A stretch of DNA of 33,974 nt, from contig JAJXZO010000172.1 of the NCBI GenBank assembly GCA_021780035.1, positions 1-33,974 of the forward strand. The letters run 5' to 3'. This stretch comes from Pseudomonadota bacterium. GTDB taxonomy: Bacteria > Pseudomonadota > Alphaproteobacteria > Acetobacterales > Acetobacteraceae. Positions 1-8,445 of this stretch are shown one piece after another; the stretch's first letter is position 1, and the number at the start of each line of letters is the position of its first letter. Below the pieces are notes generated by a model that was not told where the DNA came from, ran no database searches, and worked only from the letters and a program-made list of their open reading frames with translations. The position numbers and the translations under genes are program-made.

Positions 1-294
1 GGTGCGCTGGATGACGCTGCAGCCGGCGAAGTTCACCGCCGAGACGGCGAGCGGCGAGTTCCCGAAGTCGAACGCGGCGGGGGCGACGCCGCCCACTTCG
101 CCCATGCACATCGAGCCCACGCCGCGGCCGCGGAGTTCGAGCGCCTCGTCCGCGCCCCCCACCATGACGATGCGCGCCGCGCCGTTCGCCAGCACCACCG
201 CCGCGGTGGTGAAGGCGCGGAAGACGTCGATGACGGCGACCGCGCCTTTCGCCCGCGCCGCCCCCTCCAGCAAACTGCCGATGGTGATCTCCAC
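1..294 (-). CDS. Partial ComB-family 2-phosphosulfolactate phosphatase-like protein (N-terminal part, runs off the window start)
   Basis: Manual reverse-strand translation: VEITIGSLLEGAARAKGAVAVIDVFRAFTTAAVVLANGAARIVMVGGADEALELRGRGVGSMCMGEVGGVAPAAFDFGNSPLAVSAVNFAGCSVIQRT. The VIDVFRAFTTAA, MGEVGG and FDFGNSP blocks resemble the ComB family. GTG start with GGGAGGCGGGA upstream. Not in the supplied ORF track. Confidence 0.7.
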   Translation of the reverse strand, partial: MEITIGSLLEGAARAKGAVAVIDVFRAFTTAAVVLANGAARIVMVGGADEALELRGRGVGSMCMGEVGGVAPAAFDFGNSPLAVSAVNFAGCSVIQRT

Positions 295-386
295 TCCCGC
301 CTCCCGTTGCGCCTGCGGCGGACGAGTGTAGCCGCGCCGGCCCCGCGCCGGAACGGCCGAGAAAGCTCGGGCGGCACGGTCGCGTT

Positions 387-2234
387 TCAGCCCGCGGCGG
401 TGGGGTCTGGCCCGGCGCGCGCGTCGCGGAGCTTGCGCAGATCGGCGAGGCGCCGCCCGCGCGGGCGGATGTCGGCATGCGGCGCGGCGGCCTTGATCGC
501 CGCTTGCTCCTTCGCCCTCTCCTCGTGGATGGAGACGATCACCGGCCCCATCGGCACGCCGATATCGACAAGCACGGACTCGGCCAGTTGCAGGCTGGCC
601 TCCACCGTCTCGGGAACGGCGTCGGTCGCGCCGATGCGATAGAGATGCGCGGCATGCGCGGCGTCGCGGGCGCGGGCCACGATCCGCAGGTCGCGCCGCT
701 CGGCGAGCGCCGCCGCCACCAGCGCATCGACCGAGGGGCGGTCGTCGAGGGTCACCACCAGCGCCCGGGCGTGGGCGAGGCCAAGCTCGCGCAACAGCGC
801 CGGGGTGGTGATGTCGCCCCAGTAGACCGGCCTGCCCGACTGCCGGAGGCGGGCCACGCGGTCGGGGTCGCGGTCGATGGCGACGTAGGGAATGGCATGC
901 GCCTCGAGCAGCGCCGCCACCGTCTGGCCGACGCGCCCGAAGCCGGCGAGCAGCACCCGCGCCGGCGGCTCGGCCTCGTGCGGCGGCAGCAACGCCGGAT
1001 CGACGGCGGCGCGCGGCTGCAACCTCGGCGCGATGCGGCGGCCGAGCCAGGAAAGCGACGGGATGGCCGCCATGCTGAGCATGGTGGTCATCAGCAGCGC
1101 GGTGGCGAGGCGTTGCGGCAGCAGCCCCTCACCCACCGCCACGGCGAGCACGACGAAGCTGAACTCGCCGCCCGGGCCGAGCAGCAGCCCGGCCTGGATC
1201 GCCTGTGGCCAGGGCAGGCCGAAGGCGCGCGCCGCCGGCGCCAGCACCAGGAACTTCACGCCCACCAGCACCACCACCCAGCCGAGCGTGAGCCACGGGT
1301 GGGCGACGAGCAGCAGCGGATCGAAGCCGAGGCCGACGGAAATCAGGAACACGCCGAGGAACAGGCCCTTGAACGGTTCGATGGTCACCTGCACCTGCCG
1401 GCGGTACTCGGTGCCGGCGAGCAGCAGCCCGCCGATCAGCGCGCCCAGCGCCATGGAAAGCCCGCCGCTGGCGGTGGCGACGGCGCTTCCCACCACCACC
1501 ATCAGGCAGGCGGCGAGAAACAGCTCGGGGCTGCCGGTGCGGGCGACGGTACGGAACAGCCGCCGCAGCGCGAGACGGCCGAACAGCACGATGCCGCCCA
1601 CCGCCGCCAGCGCCTTCACCGCCGCGAGCCACAGCTCCGCGTCGCTGCCGGCGTGCAGCCCCATCGCCAGCAGCACCGGCACGATGGCGAGATCCTGGAA
1701 CAGCAGTACGGCGAAGCAGAGCCGCCCGAGCGGGCTGGCGAGGCGCTTCTCGGCCGAAAGCACGCCGACGACGAGCGCGGTGGACGACATCGCGCCGGTA
1801 AGGCCCACCACCGCCGCCGCCGGCCCCGGCAGGCCGGCGAACCAGCCGAGCAGGCCGAGAACGCCGGTCGCCGCCGCCACCTCCAGCGTGCCGAGCGCGA
1901 ACACGAGGCGGCGCATGACGAGCAGGCGTTCGAAGGACAGTTCGAGCCCGATCATGAACAGCAGCAGCGCCACGCCGAGTTCCGCCACCGGAGCGATCGA
2001 GGCCGGGTCGCCGAAGGTGACGGCGCCGAGCCAGGGAGCCGAGGCGTTGAGGCGGCCGAGGCCGAACGGCCCGACCACCGCGCCCACCAGCATGAAGCCG
2101 AGCGCAGCGGAGACACGGAGACGCTGGAACAGCGGGATCACCACCCCGGCGGCGGCAAGGATGATCAGCGCGTCCTTGAAGACCGAGAGATCGTTGTGCG
2201 TCGCGGGCCTCCTGCGGCGGCGCGACCTCCCCAC
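387..2234 (-). CDS. Monovalent cation:proton antiporter-2 (CPA2, KefB/KefC-like) with C-terminal RCK/TrkA-N domain
   Basis: ORF 387..2276. Multiple TM segments (FKDALIILAAAGVVIPLFQRLRVSAALGFMLVGAVVGPFGLG; LLLFMIGLELSFERL) plus Rossmann RVLLAGFGRVGQTVAALLEAHAIPYVAIDRDPDRV. Start uncertain (2276, 2234 or about 2201). Confidence 0.9.
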   Translation of the reverse strand: MGRSRRRRRPATHNDLSVFKDALIILAAAGVVIPLFQRLRVSAALGFMLVGAVVGPFGLGRLNASAPWLGAVTFGDPASIAPVAELGVALLLFMIGLELSFERLLVMRRLVFALGTLEVAAATGVLGLLGWFAGLPGPAAAVVGLTGAMSSTALVVGVLSAEKRLASPLGRLCFAVLLFQDLAIVPVLLAMGLHAGSDAELWLAAVKALAAVGGIVLFGRLALRRLFRTVARTGSPELFLAACLMVVVGSAVATASGGLSMALGALIGGLLLAGTEYRRQVQVTIEPFKGLFLGVFLISVGLGFDPLLLVAHPWLTLGWVVVLVGVKFLVLAPAARAFGLPWPQAIQAGLLLGPGGEFSFVVLAVAVGEGLLPQRLATALLMTTMLSMAAIPSLSWLGRRIAPRLQPRAAVDPALLPPHEAEPPARVLLAGFGRVGQTVAALLEAHAIPYVAIDRDPDRVARLRQSGRPVYWGDITTPALLRELGLAHARALVVTLDDRPSVDALVAAALAERRDLRIVARARDAAHAAHLYRIGATDAVPETVEASLQLAESVLVDIGVPMGPVIVSIHEERAKEQAAIKAAAPHADIRPRGRRLADLRKLRDARAGPDPTAAG

Positions 2235-2315
2235 TGGTTTTACCGCCCGCCGTGCCCATGATAGGCATAAACGCAACGCCGCGTGCGGGCATTCGCCAGC
2301 AAGGAGGGTTCAGGT

Positions 2316-2642
2316 ATGGGTCAATCTCTCGGTCGCAGGGCGCTTTTGCCCGGCTTCGCTTCCGCGCTGCTGCTTGCCGGCTGCGCCGCCTCCGAAGGCA
2401 CGCAGCAGCAGGCGGACGTGCAGCCGCAGCCGCCGCCGCCGCGCAACGAGGTCATTCCCAAGCCGCCGGTCTCCGAGGCGCCGCTGGTCTGGCAGCCGGG
2501 GCACTGGGACTGGACCGGCGGCGGCTACGCCTGGCGGCCTGGCCGCTGGATTTTGCGTGCCGGCCACGGCACGCTGTGGCAGGACGGCTACTGGGGCCGC
2601 GAAGGCGGCCAATGGGTGTGGATCCCCGGCCACTGGCTGTAG
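2316..2642 (+). CDS. YXWGXW-repeat lipoprotein
   Basis: AAGGAGG SD, then MGQSLGRRALLPGFASALLLAGCAAS (lipobox LAGC), with WQPGHWDWTGGGYAWRPGRW...WQDGYWGREGGQWVWIPGHW repeats. Confidence 0.85.
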   Translation: MGQSLGRRALLPGFASALLLAGCAASEGTQQQADVQPQPPPPRNEVIPKPPVSEAPLVWQPGHWDWTGGGYAWRPGRWILRAGHGTLWQDGYWGREGGQWVWIPGHWL

Positions 2643-2753
2643 GGGCGCTCCGGCAGCCGCGATTCGCCGCCGCCCCGGGCCGCGTGATTCCTGCCCGCTT
2701 GACAGCGGCCCCCGCCGCTCGCCACGCTGGGCGCGTGCAGGGGAGTGCCACCG

Positions 2754-3605
2754 ATGCCGGTCATCGACTCGCAGGTCCACGCCTACGAAGCGAACACGCC
2801 GGAGCGCCCCTGGCGTTCCGTGCCGAACTGGCCGCCGCACGCGACGGGCGACGAGGTCGTGGCGGCGATGGACCGGCTGGGCGTCGATGGCGCCATCCTC
2901 ATCTCCCCGTTCTCCATGTACGGCTTCGATGCCGGCTACTCGGTGGCGGTGCGGAACGCCCATCCCGGCCGCTTCGCCCTGGTCAAGCCGCTCGACCCCG
3001 ACGATCCGGCGGTGGGCGAGATCGTCGCCGAGTGGAAGCGCACTCCGGGCGCGGTGGGCGTGCGCATCATGCTGACGCGGGAATCGAGCCGCGCGGCGGA
3101 CGACTCCGGACTCGACCGTATCGTCCGCGCCGCCGTCCGCCACGACTTCCCCGTCAACGTGCTGTTCTGGGACAACCTCGACGTGGGCGCGGCCCTGATC
3201 GACCGCCATCCCGATGCCCGCTTCATCGTCGATCACCTGGCGATCCGGCAGCCGGCGGCGCCGCCCGCGCCGCCCGAGCCCTGGGCCGATCTGCCGAAAG
3301 TGCTGGAACTGGCGCGGCGCCCGAACGCCGTCATCAAGGTGAGCGGCGCCTGCACGCTCTCGCACCGGCCCTACCCCTTCACCGACATCTGGGAGCCGCT
3401 TGCCCGGATCTTCGAGGCATGGGGCTTCGATCGCTGCCTCTGGGGAACGGACTGGACGCGCGCCTTCCCGGTGGTGACCTTCGAGCAGGCGACCGAGCCG
3501 TTCCGCCTCACCGACCGGCTGAACGGCGCCGAGCGGGCGATGCTGATGGGCGGCGCCTGCGCGAAAGCCTACGGCTGGTCTCCGGAAACGGCGGTGCCAC
3601 GCTGA
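2754..3605 (+). CDS. Amidohydrolase family protein (TIM-barrel metal-dependent hydrolase, Amidohydro_2-like)
   Basis: MPVIDSQVHAYEANTPERPW; FIVDHLAI; IKVSGACTLSHRPYPF; CLWGTDWTRA motifs. Confidence 0.85.
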   Translation: MPVIDSQVHAYEANTPERPWRSVPNWPPHATGDEVVAAMDRLGVDGAILISPFSMYGFDAGYSVAVRNAHPGRFALVKPLDPDDPAVGEIVAEWKRTPGAVGVRIMLTRESSRAADDSGLDRIVRAAVRHDFPVNVLFWDNLDVGAALIDRHPDARFIVDHLAIRQPAAPPAPPEPWADLPKVLELARRPNAVIKVSGACTLSHRPYPFTDIWEPLARIFEAWGFDRCLWGTDWTRAFPVVTFEQATEPFRLTDRLNGAERAMLMGGACAKAYGWSPETAVPR

Positions 3606-3631
3606 GGCGGCCTTCGCCACGGAAGAACCTC

Positions 3632-3652
3632 CCGCCCGCCGCTCGCGGGCGG
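3632..3652 (+). terminator. GC-rich hairpin after the amidohydrolase (possible terminator, no clear U tract)
   Basis: CCGCCCG-N7-CGGGCGG, 7-bp perfect stem, 27 bp after the stop codon. Confidence 0.3.
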
Positions 3653-3826
3653 CGTCGCGGAAGACATTCCGAAGTCGTTCTGAAATTTCCGCGCGGCCGT
3701 GCACACGGCGTTCCTGTCCCGGCGCGCGATGCGTCGGAATGGTTTTGCCCGGTCCCCTTGCGGATGACAGGTAATGCGCCCCAGGCTCCCGGTCCCGATC
3801 CGACACCGGCCTCGACGGAGTGACGA

Positions 3827-5047
3827 TTGCTCTACCACGATCTCGCCAACCGGCTTCGGACCCGGGTCGCGGCCGGCGAGATGCCGTCGTCGTTCGAAGG
3901 GTATTTCGTCCGGACCGTCGCCTGCCGGATGGAAACCGCCGCCGACGAAGCGATCCTCTGGCAGATGCCGGGCAATCCGGAACCGTTCCACGGACCGGAG
4001 AAAATCTTCGGCGAGCCTGCCGACAGGACGTGCCTTGCGGGCATCGGCCCGTTCGATCTCGCGACCGGCCCCACGACCCTGCTTCGCCTGGAAGGTGCCG
4101 AGATCATCGGCAACAACGCGGTGCTTTGCGACGGGGCACTCTATTCGCCGGCGCCCGCCGCGAACGGCGACGTGTTGAAGCGGCTGCGCTGGGAAAACAA
4201 CTACCAGGGGTTCGTACTCACCGAGCGCGAAGGCACGCATTTCTGCACCTACGCCTGCCGCGAGGCGCCGCGCGCGCTCTCGCACCACGCTGTGTTCTTC
4301 CACAACCTCGAGCGCGGCAACTACGGCTCGTTCCTGCTCAGGCAACTGCCGCAGATGCTCCTGTTCCGCGCCGCCGCCGCCGCGGCGGGCCTTCCCGCGT
4401 TCGACTGCTACGTAGTGCCGGAGCGGACGCCGTGGTTCCGGGAAGCCCTCGCGCTGGTCGGCCTGCCCGAGCGCCCGGTCCTGTCGCTCGAGGACGTTTC
4501 CGGAGACCGGTTCGTCTCCGTCATGCTGTTCGGCAACTGCGAGGCGGAGGGATTCCTGCCGGCCGTGGCGACGGCGGAACTGCCGCGGCTCATCGAACGT
4601 TGCGGCGCCAACCCGCGCGGGCGGCCGGGAACGGACATCTATGTCTCGCGCCGCCTCCTCGATATCCGCCGGCCGAACTACCGCCGCCTGCGCAACTACG
4701 ACGATGTGGAGACGCTCTTCGCCGCGGCCGGTTTCGAGATCGTGACGCCGGAGGCGCTGTCCTTCGCCGAACAGGTGCGGGTGTTCGCCGCCGCCGGCAG
4801 GATCGCCGGGCCGTCGGGCTCGGGGATGCTGAACGCGGTGTTCGCCCCGGCCGACGCCCGCGTCCTCGACATGGAATCGTTTTCTAATAACGTCAGGCAG
4901 CACGCGAAACTCTACTCGTCCACGCGCAAACCGTATGCGTTTGCCTTCGGAGACGTCGACGCCGCCGGCGACCGCCCCCTGCTGACCCGGAACTGGACCA
5001 TGCCGCTGCCAGCCGCGAAGGAAGCCCTCGCCTGGCTGAAGGCGTAG
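3827..5047 (+). CDS. Glycosyltransferase family 61 (DUF563-like) protein
   Basis: 406-aa ORF with TTG start. HHAVFFHNLERGNYGSFLLRQLPQ, IYVSRRLLDIRRPNYRRLRNYDDVETLFAAAGFEIVTPEALSFAEQVRVFAAAGRIAGPSGSGMLNAVFAPADARVLDMESF is the typical GT61 C-terminal pattern. Confidence 0.85.
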   Translation: MLYHDLANRLRTRVAAGEMPSSFEGYFVRTVACRMETAADEAILWQMPGNPEPFHGPEKIFGEPADRTCLAGIGPFDLATGPTTLLRLEGAEIIGNNAVLCDGALYSPAPAANGDVLKRLRWENNYQGFVLTEREGTHFCTYACREAPRALSHHAVFFHNLERGNYGSFLLRQLPQMLLFRAAAAAAGLPAFDCYVVPERTPWFREALALVGLPERPVLSLEDVSGDRFVSVMLFGNCEAEGFLPAVATAELPRLIERCGANPRGRPGTDIYVSRRLLDIRRPNYRRLRNYDDVETLFAAAGFEIVTPEALSFAEQVRVFAAAGRIAGPSGSGMLNAVFAPADARVLDMESFSNNVRQHAKLYSSTRKPYAFAFGDVDAAGDRPLLTRNWTMPLPAAKEALAWLKA

Positions 5048-5137
5048 GGCTTCCGGTGCCGGCGACGGCGCGGGCAAACCCGATTCCGACACGCCGGCCG
5101 ATAAAAGAACTCAGGCCCGTTCAGCCTCGGGCGTGGC

Positions 5138-5159
5138 GCGGGGCGGTAGCCAGCCCCGC
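5138..5159. terminator. Hairpin between convergent GT61 and beta-helix genes (possible bidirectional terminator)
   Basis: GCGGGGC-GGTAGCCA-GCCCCGC; 7-bp perfect stem, 8-nt loop. No strong U tract. Confidence 0.35.
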
Positions 5160-5169
5160 ACCGCCCTGC

Positions 5170-7521
5170 CTACTGCTCCCGATACCAGGCGGACGCCGTG
5201 CCGTCCCAGCGCACCCGCAGCCCCGTGTAGGCGGCGAGCGTGGCACCGTTCGTCCAGCCGTTCACCGCCGGCGAGAAGGCAAGCGCCGTCACCGCCCCGG
5301 CGTAGTTGTCGAACTGGATGGCCTGCCCGTCCGCCAGCGCCGCCGGCAGCGTCACCGTGGAGGCGCTCACCGTGGCCGTCTGCGTGAAACGCACCAGCGA
5401 CGTGTTCGCCGGCACGCTGTAGGTGCCGCCGAGGGAAACGCGCACGCCGCTGCCGTCGATCAGCGCGCCTTCGGCGACCACCGGCGTTCCGGCGCTTCCA
5501 TTGATGCCAAGCTGCGTCTGGTTGTTCTGCAACAGCACACGGCCGCCCGCCGACGCCAGCGACAGCGAATTGCCGAGCGTCACCGTCACGCCGGAAAGGG
5601 AGCCGTTGGCGATGGTCACGGTCGGCGCCGCGACATAGCCGCCGCCGGCGCCGGTCACGGCGATCGTGTTCACGCGGAACACGTTGGCGGCCAGATCGAC
5701 GGTGAGACCGCTGCCCGCCATCGAGCCGGAAACATTGGTGGTGGGGACGGACGCGGACAGGAAGTCGTCCGCCGGGCAGTCGCCGATCGCGGCGTCCGAG
5801 CCGAGGCCGGTCACCACCCCGCCCGTGCCTACCGATGCCACCTTCAGCGGGATCGGGATCGAACAGCCGGCGTTGAGCTGCACGACGTCGTTCACCGCAT
5901 ACCCCGTCCCGCCGGTGCCAACCGTCTCCGTTCCCCAGAAGCCCCCCGTGTTGATCTGCGCCGTCGCCTGCGAGCCGCCATTGGGAGGAGGCGAAATCGC
6001 GATCGCGGGCAGCGCGCCGCCGAGCAGGGAAGCGTAGGAGGCGCCGGGGTCGACCGTGATGGCCGCCACACTGCCCGTGGCCTGCACGCTCGGCACGTTG
6101 AGCGCCGACGGCAGCGTCACAGCAGAGGAAAAGCCGCCGGAATAGCTGGGCGATCCGGCGACATCGAGCATGCCGAACGGCGTCGTCAGGTTCCACGGAC
6201 CGACCGCGCCGACATAGGCGCTGCCGTCCGCCGACCACGCCGCCGGGTCGAGGAAGACCGTCGCCCCGGAATTGTAGAACTGCGGAATGCGCAGTCTCAG
6301 GCCGTGGATGGTGGCCGACGTCACGCCCGTGTCGAGCGCGAGCACGGTGGCCGGCGTCATCTCGATATGGTTGTCGTAGGTCAGGCCGTTGATGACGGGC
6401 GCGGTCTGCGTGCCGGTCAGCAGGATGTCCTCCGCGAACTTGCCCTCGGCATGGACGTGCCAGACAAGATCGTTCACCGAATCACCGGCACCGTAATAAA
6501 GATCGAAGGCGCCGCCGCCCGTCGATGCCGCCTGCCCGTAGCCGACCACGTAGGAAGATTCGAAGCGCAGGCCGCGCACGTTGGAAGCCCACACCGCGGG
6601 GCCGTAATAGCTGCTGATCGACCCGCTGACAAAAACGCTCTCGTTGAAGGAATCCGGCGTGTCCGGCGTCAGCGCGTCCGCCACGGTCGGGTTCGAGGGG
6701 TTGTAGGTGGCGGCGAAATCCGACGTGATCGGGAAGTGGTTGTCGCCGTCGAGCACAACGCCGTAGGCGGTCGGGCTGTCGGTGCGGTTCTGCAGGAATA
6801 CATCGATGAAGTTGCTGGTTTCCGCCGCCCGGTCGTAGAGCGGCGCGAGCGAGAAGGCGCCGTCCATGTAGACATCGATCATCGACACTTCGCCGGCACC
6901 GCTCCACCCGTTGAGCGGGCGTCCGATCTGGATGCCGACCTTGGGGTTGTTCTGCGCGATGATCTTCACATGCTCGAACGTGACGTTCTGGCTCTCCACG
7001 GCGTCGAGCACGGCCTTGCCGGTGGCATTGCCGACGAGCGTGCTGCCGTTGCCGTTGAAGAGAAGGCCGTTCAGCGCCGTGAGGTTCACCGAGCCGTTCA
7101 GCACGAAGCAGGCGTGTGCCGGCAGGTTGAACTCGCGCGCGTAGCCCTGGTAGCCGGACAGGTTCCGCAGGTAGGTCGCGTAGGCGTTGAACGCCGCGGT
7201 GTCGTCGGTGGCGCAGTCGCCCGCCGCCCCGAAATCCATGACGTTCAGCGTATCACCGGCCAGACTGGCGAGCGTACGGGCGACGGTGCCCCCCGACGCC
7301 GTCACGGTGGTGGTGGAGGCGTTGCCGCCGGCGGATTGCACGGCACCGACGATGCGCGCGTCGTTGCCGGCGGCTGCGGTGCCGGCGGTGGTGCCGTAAA
7401 GCACCGACAGCCGCCCGCCGCTGCTGGTCAGGCCGTTGCCCGGCGGCGTCTGGGGAGAGAGTTGCGCCGCGGCAAGGGCAGGCAGCAGCGCCATGCCCAT
7501 TGCAAGGAACCATCGTTTCAT
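5170..7521 (-). CDS. Secreted right-handed beta-helix / pectate-lyase-superfamily-like protein with phage-tail-like terminal segments
   Basis: Frame 5170..7545; likely start at MKRWFLAMGMALLPALAAAQ (signal peptide). NVMDFGAAGDCATDDTAAFNAYATYL is the classic pectate-lyase-like/GH28-related opening. GTTAGTAAAGNDARIVGA near the N-terminus and ADGQAIQFDNYAGAVTALAFSPAVNGWTNGATLAAYTGLRVRWDGTASAWYREQ at the C-terminus resemble phage tail fibre proteins. Confidence 0.8.
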   Translation of the reverse strand: MKRWFLAMGMALLPALAAAQLSPQTPPGNGLTSSGGRLSVLYGTTAGTAAAGNDARIVGAVQSAGGNASTTTVTASGGTVARTLASLAGDTLNVMDFGAAGDCATDDTAAFNAYATYLRNLSGYQGYAREFNLPAHACFVLNGSVNLTALNGLLFNGNGSTLVGNATGKAVLDAVESQNVTFEHVKIIAQNNPKVGIQIGRPLNGWSGAGEVSMIDVYMDGAFSLAPLYDRAAETSNFIDVFLQNRTDSPTAYGVVLDGDNHFPITSDFAATYNPSNPTVADALTPDTPDSFNESVFVSGSISSYYGPAVWASNVRGLRFESSYVVGYGQAASTGGGAFDLYYGAGDSVNDLVWHVHAEGKFAEDILLTGTQTAPVINGLTYDNHIEMTPATVLALDTGVTSATIHGLRLRIPQFYNSGATVFLDPAAWSADGSAYVGAVGPWNLTTPFGMLDVAGSPSYSGGFSSAVTLPSALNVPSVQATGSVAAITVDPGASYASLLGGALPAIAISPPPNGGSQATAQINTGGFWGTETVGTGGTGYAVNDVVQLNAGCSIPIPLKVASVGTGGVVTGLGSDAAIGDCPADDFLSASVPTTNVSGSMAGSGLTVDLAANVFRVNTIAVTGAGGGYVAAPTVTIANGSLSGVTVTLGNSLSLASAGGRVLLQNNQTQLGINGSAGTPVVAEGALIDGSGVRVSLGGTYSVPANTSLVRFTQTATVSASTVTLPAALADGQAIQFDNYAGAVTALAFSPAVNGWTNGATLAAYTGLRVRWDGTASAWYREQ

Positions 7522-7624
7522 CGCGTTCTCCGAATCCGTCACCACAATATGGACCGGGTCGCCCCGCTGCGCGCCGCGGGCTTCTCGCGGATGGCAAGGA
7601 AGGTGTGCGCGGCCTGCGGACCCT

Positions 7625-7664
7625 GGTCCGCCGGAGTGTTAGTATATCTCACTTTTTCTGTCAA
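7625..7664 (-). promoter_or_regulatory. AT-rich putative promoter for the beta-helix gene
   Basis: Reverse strand TTGACAGAAAAAGTGAGATATACTAACACT: perfect -35 TTGACA (7664..7659). -10 assignment ambiguous: TATACT has a 12-nt spacer, TAACAC a 17-nt spacer. Markedly AT-rich island between flgH and the beta-helix gene. Confidence 0.4.
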
Positions 7665-7704
7665 GGAGACGCGCCCCGCCGACGGCGCGGGGCTCGCCGA
7701 CGCC

Positions 7705-8445
7705 TCAGAACGGGCTCAGGATATCGAGCACCTGCTGTCCCCAGCGCGGCGTCTGCACACCGGTCAACTGACCACGGCCGCCGTAGGAAATCCGCGCCTC
7801 GGCGACGCGGGAGCCGTCGATGGTGTTCTCGCTCGAGATGTCCTGCGGGCGGATGACGCCGGTCACCCTGAGATCGCGCAGCTTGCTGTTCACCCGCATC
7901 TCCTGGTGGGCGGAAATCACCAGGTTGCCGTTCGGCAACACCTGGGTGATGACCCCGGCAAGGCTCAGCGCCACCGCCTCCTTCCGTTTCAGCACGCCGG
8001 TGCCGACATTGCTGTTGCCCGTGCTCCCCGAGATCAGGTTCGCTGGATTGGCCCCCGCCATCATGTGCGGGATCAGAGCCTCCAGCCCGAACAGGTTGGG
8101 CAGCCCCATGCTCTCGGAGCCCGTGCGGGTGGCCGAGGTGGCGTTCTCCACGTCGGCGCTGTCGTTGGTATTGATCAGGATGGTGACGATGTCCCCCACC
8201 TGCGAGGCACGCTGGTCCTTGAAGAAGGCGCGGCTGCCGGGCAGCCACAGCGCATTGGGCGAAGGGCTCGCCGTCCGCGGGTTCGGCATCGGCATGGTGA
8301 GAGGCCTCCAGGTCGGCGCCCTGGTGGGGTCCGAGGTCGGGGTCATCGCCGGCGGCCGTCCCACTTCGGAGAGCCGCTGCAGCGCGCCGCAGCCGGCGAG
8401 CAGCAGCGGCATCAGCAGCAGCAGGGTGCGCAGGGGGGTTTTCAT
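7705..8445 (-). CDS. flgH: Flagellar basal body L-ring protein FlgH
   Basis: Lipobox LLLLMPLLLAGC; LWLPGSRAFFKDQRASQVGDIVTILINTNDSADVENATSATRTGS; NGNLVISAHQEMRVNSKLRDLRVTGVIRPQDIS; overlaps flgA by 4 bp. Confidence 0.95.
   Translation of the reverse strand: MKTPLRTLLLLMPLLLAGCGALQRLSEVGRPPAMTPTSDPTRAPTWRPLTMPMPNPRTASPSPNALWLPGSRAFFKDQRASQVGDIVTILINTNDSADVENATSATRTGSESMGLPNLFGLEALIPHMMAGANPANLISGSTGNSNVGTGVLKRKEAVALSLAGVITQVLPNGNLVISAHQEMRVNSKLRDLRVTGVIRPQDISSENTIDGSRVAEARISYGGRGQLTGVQTPRWGQQVLDILSPF

Noticed and set aside
892-3075. 727-aa plus-strand ORF
   Set aside because: Antisense to the CPA2 antiporter and then out of frame with the amidohydrolase; Ser/Pro/Arg-rich with no conserved motif.
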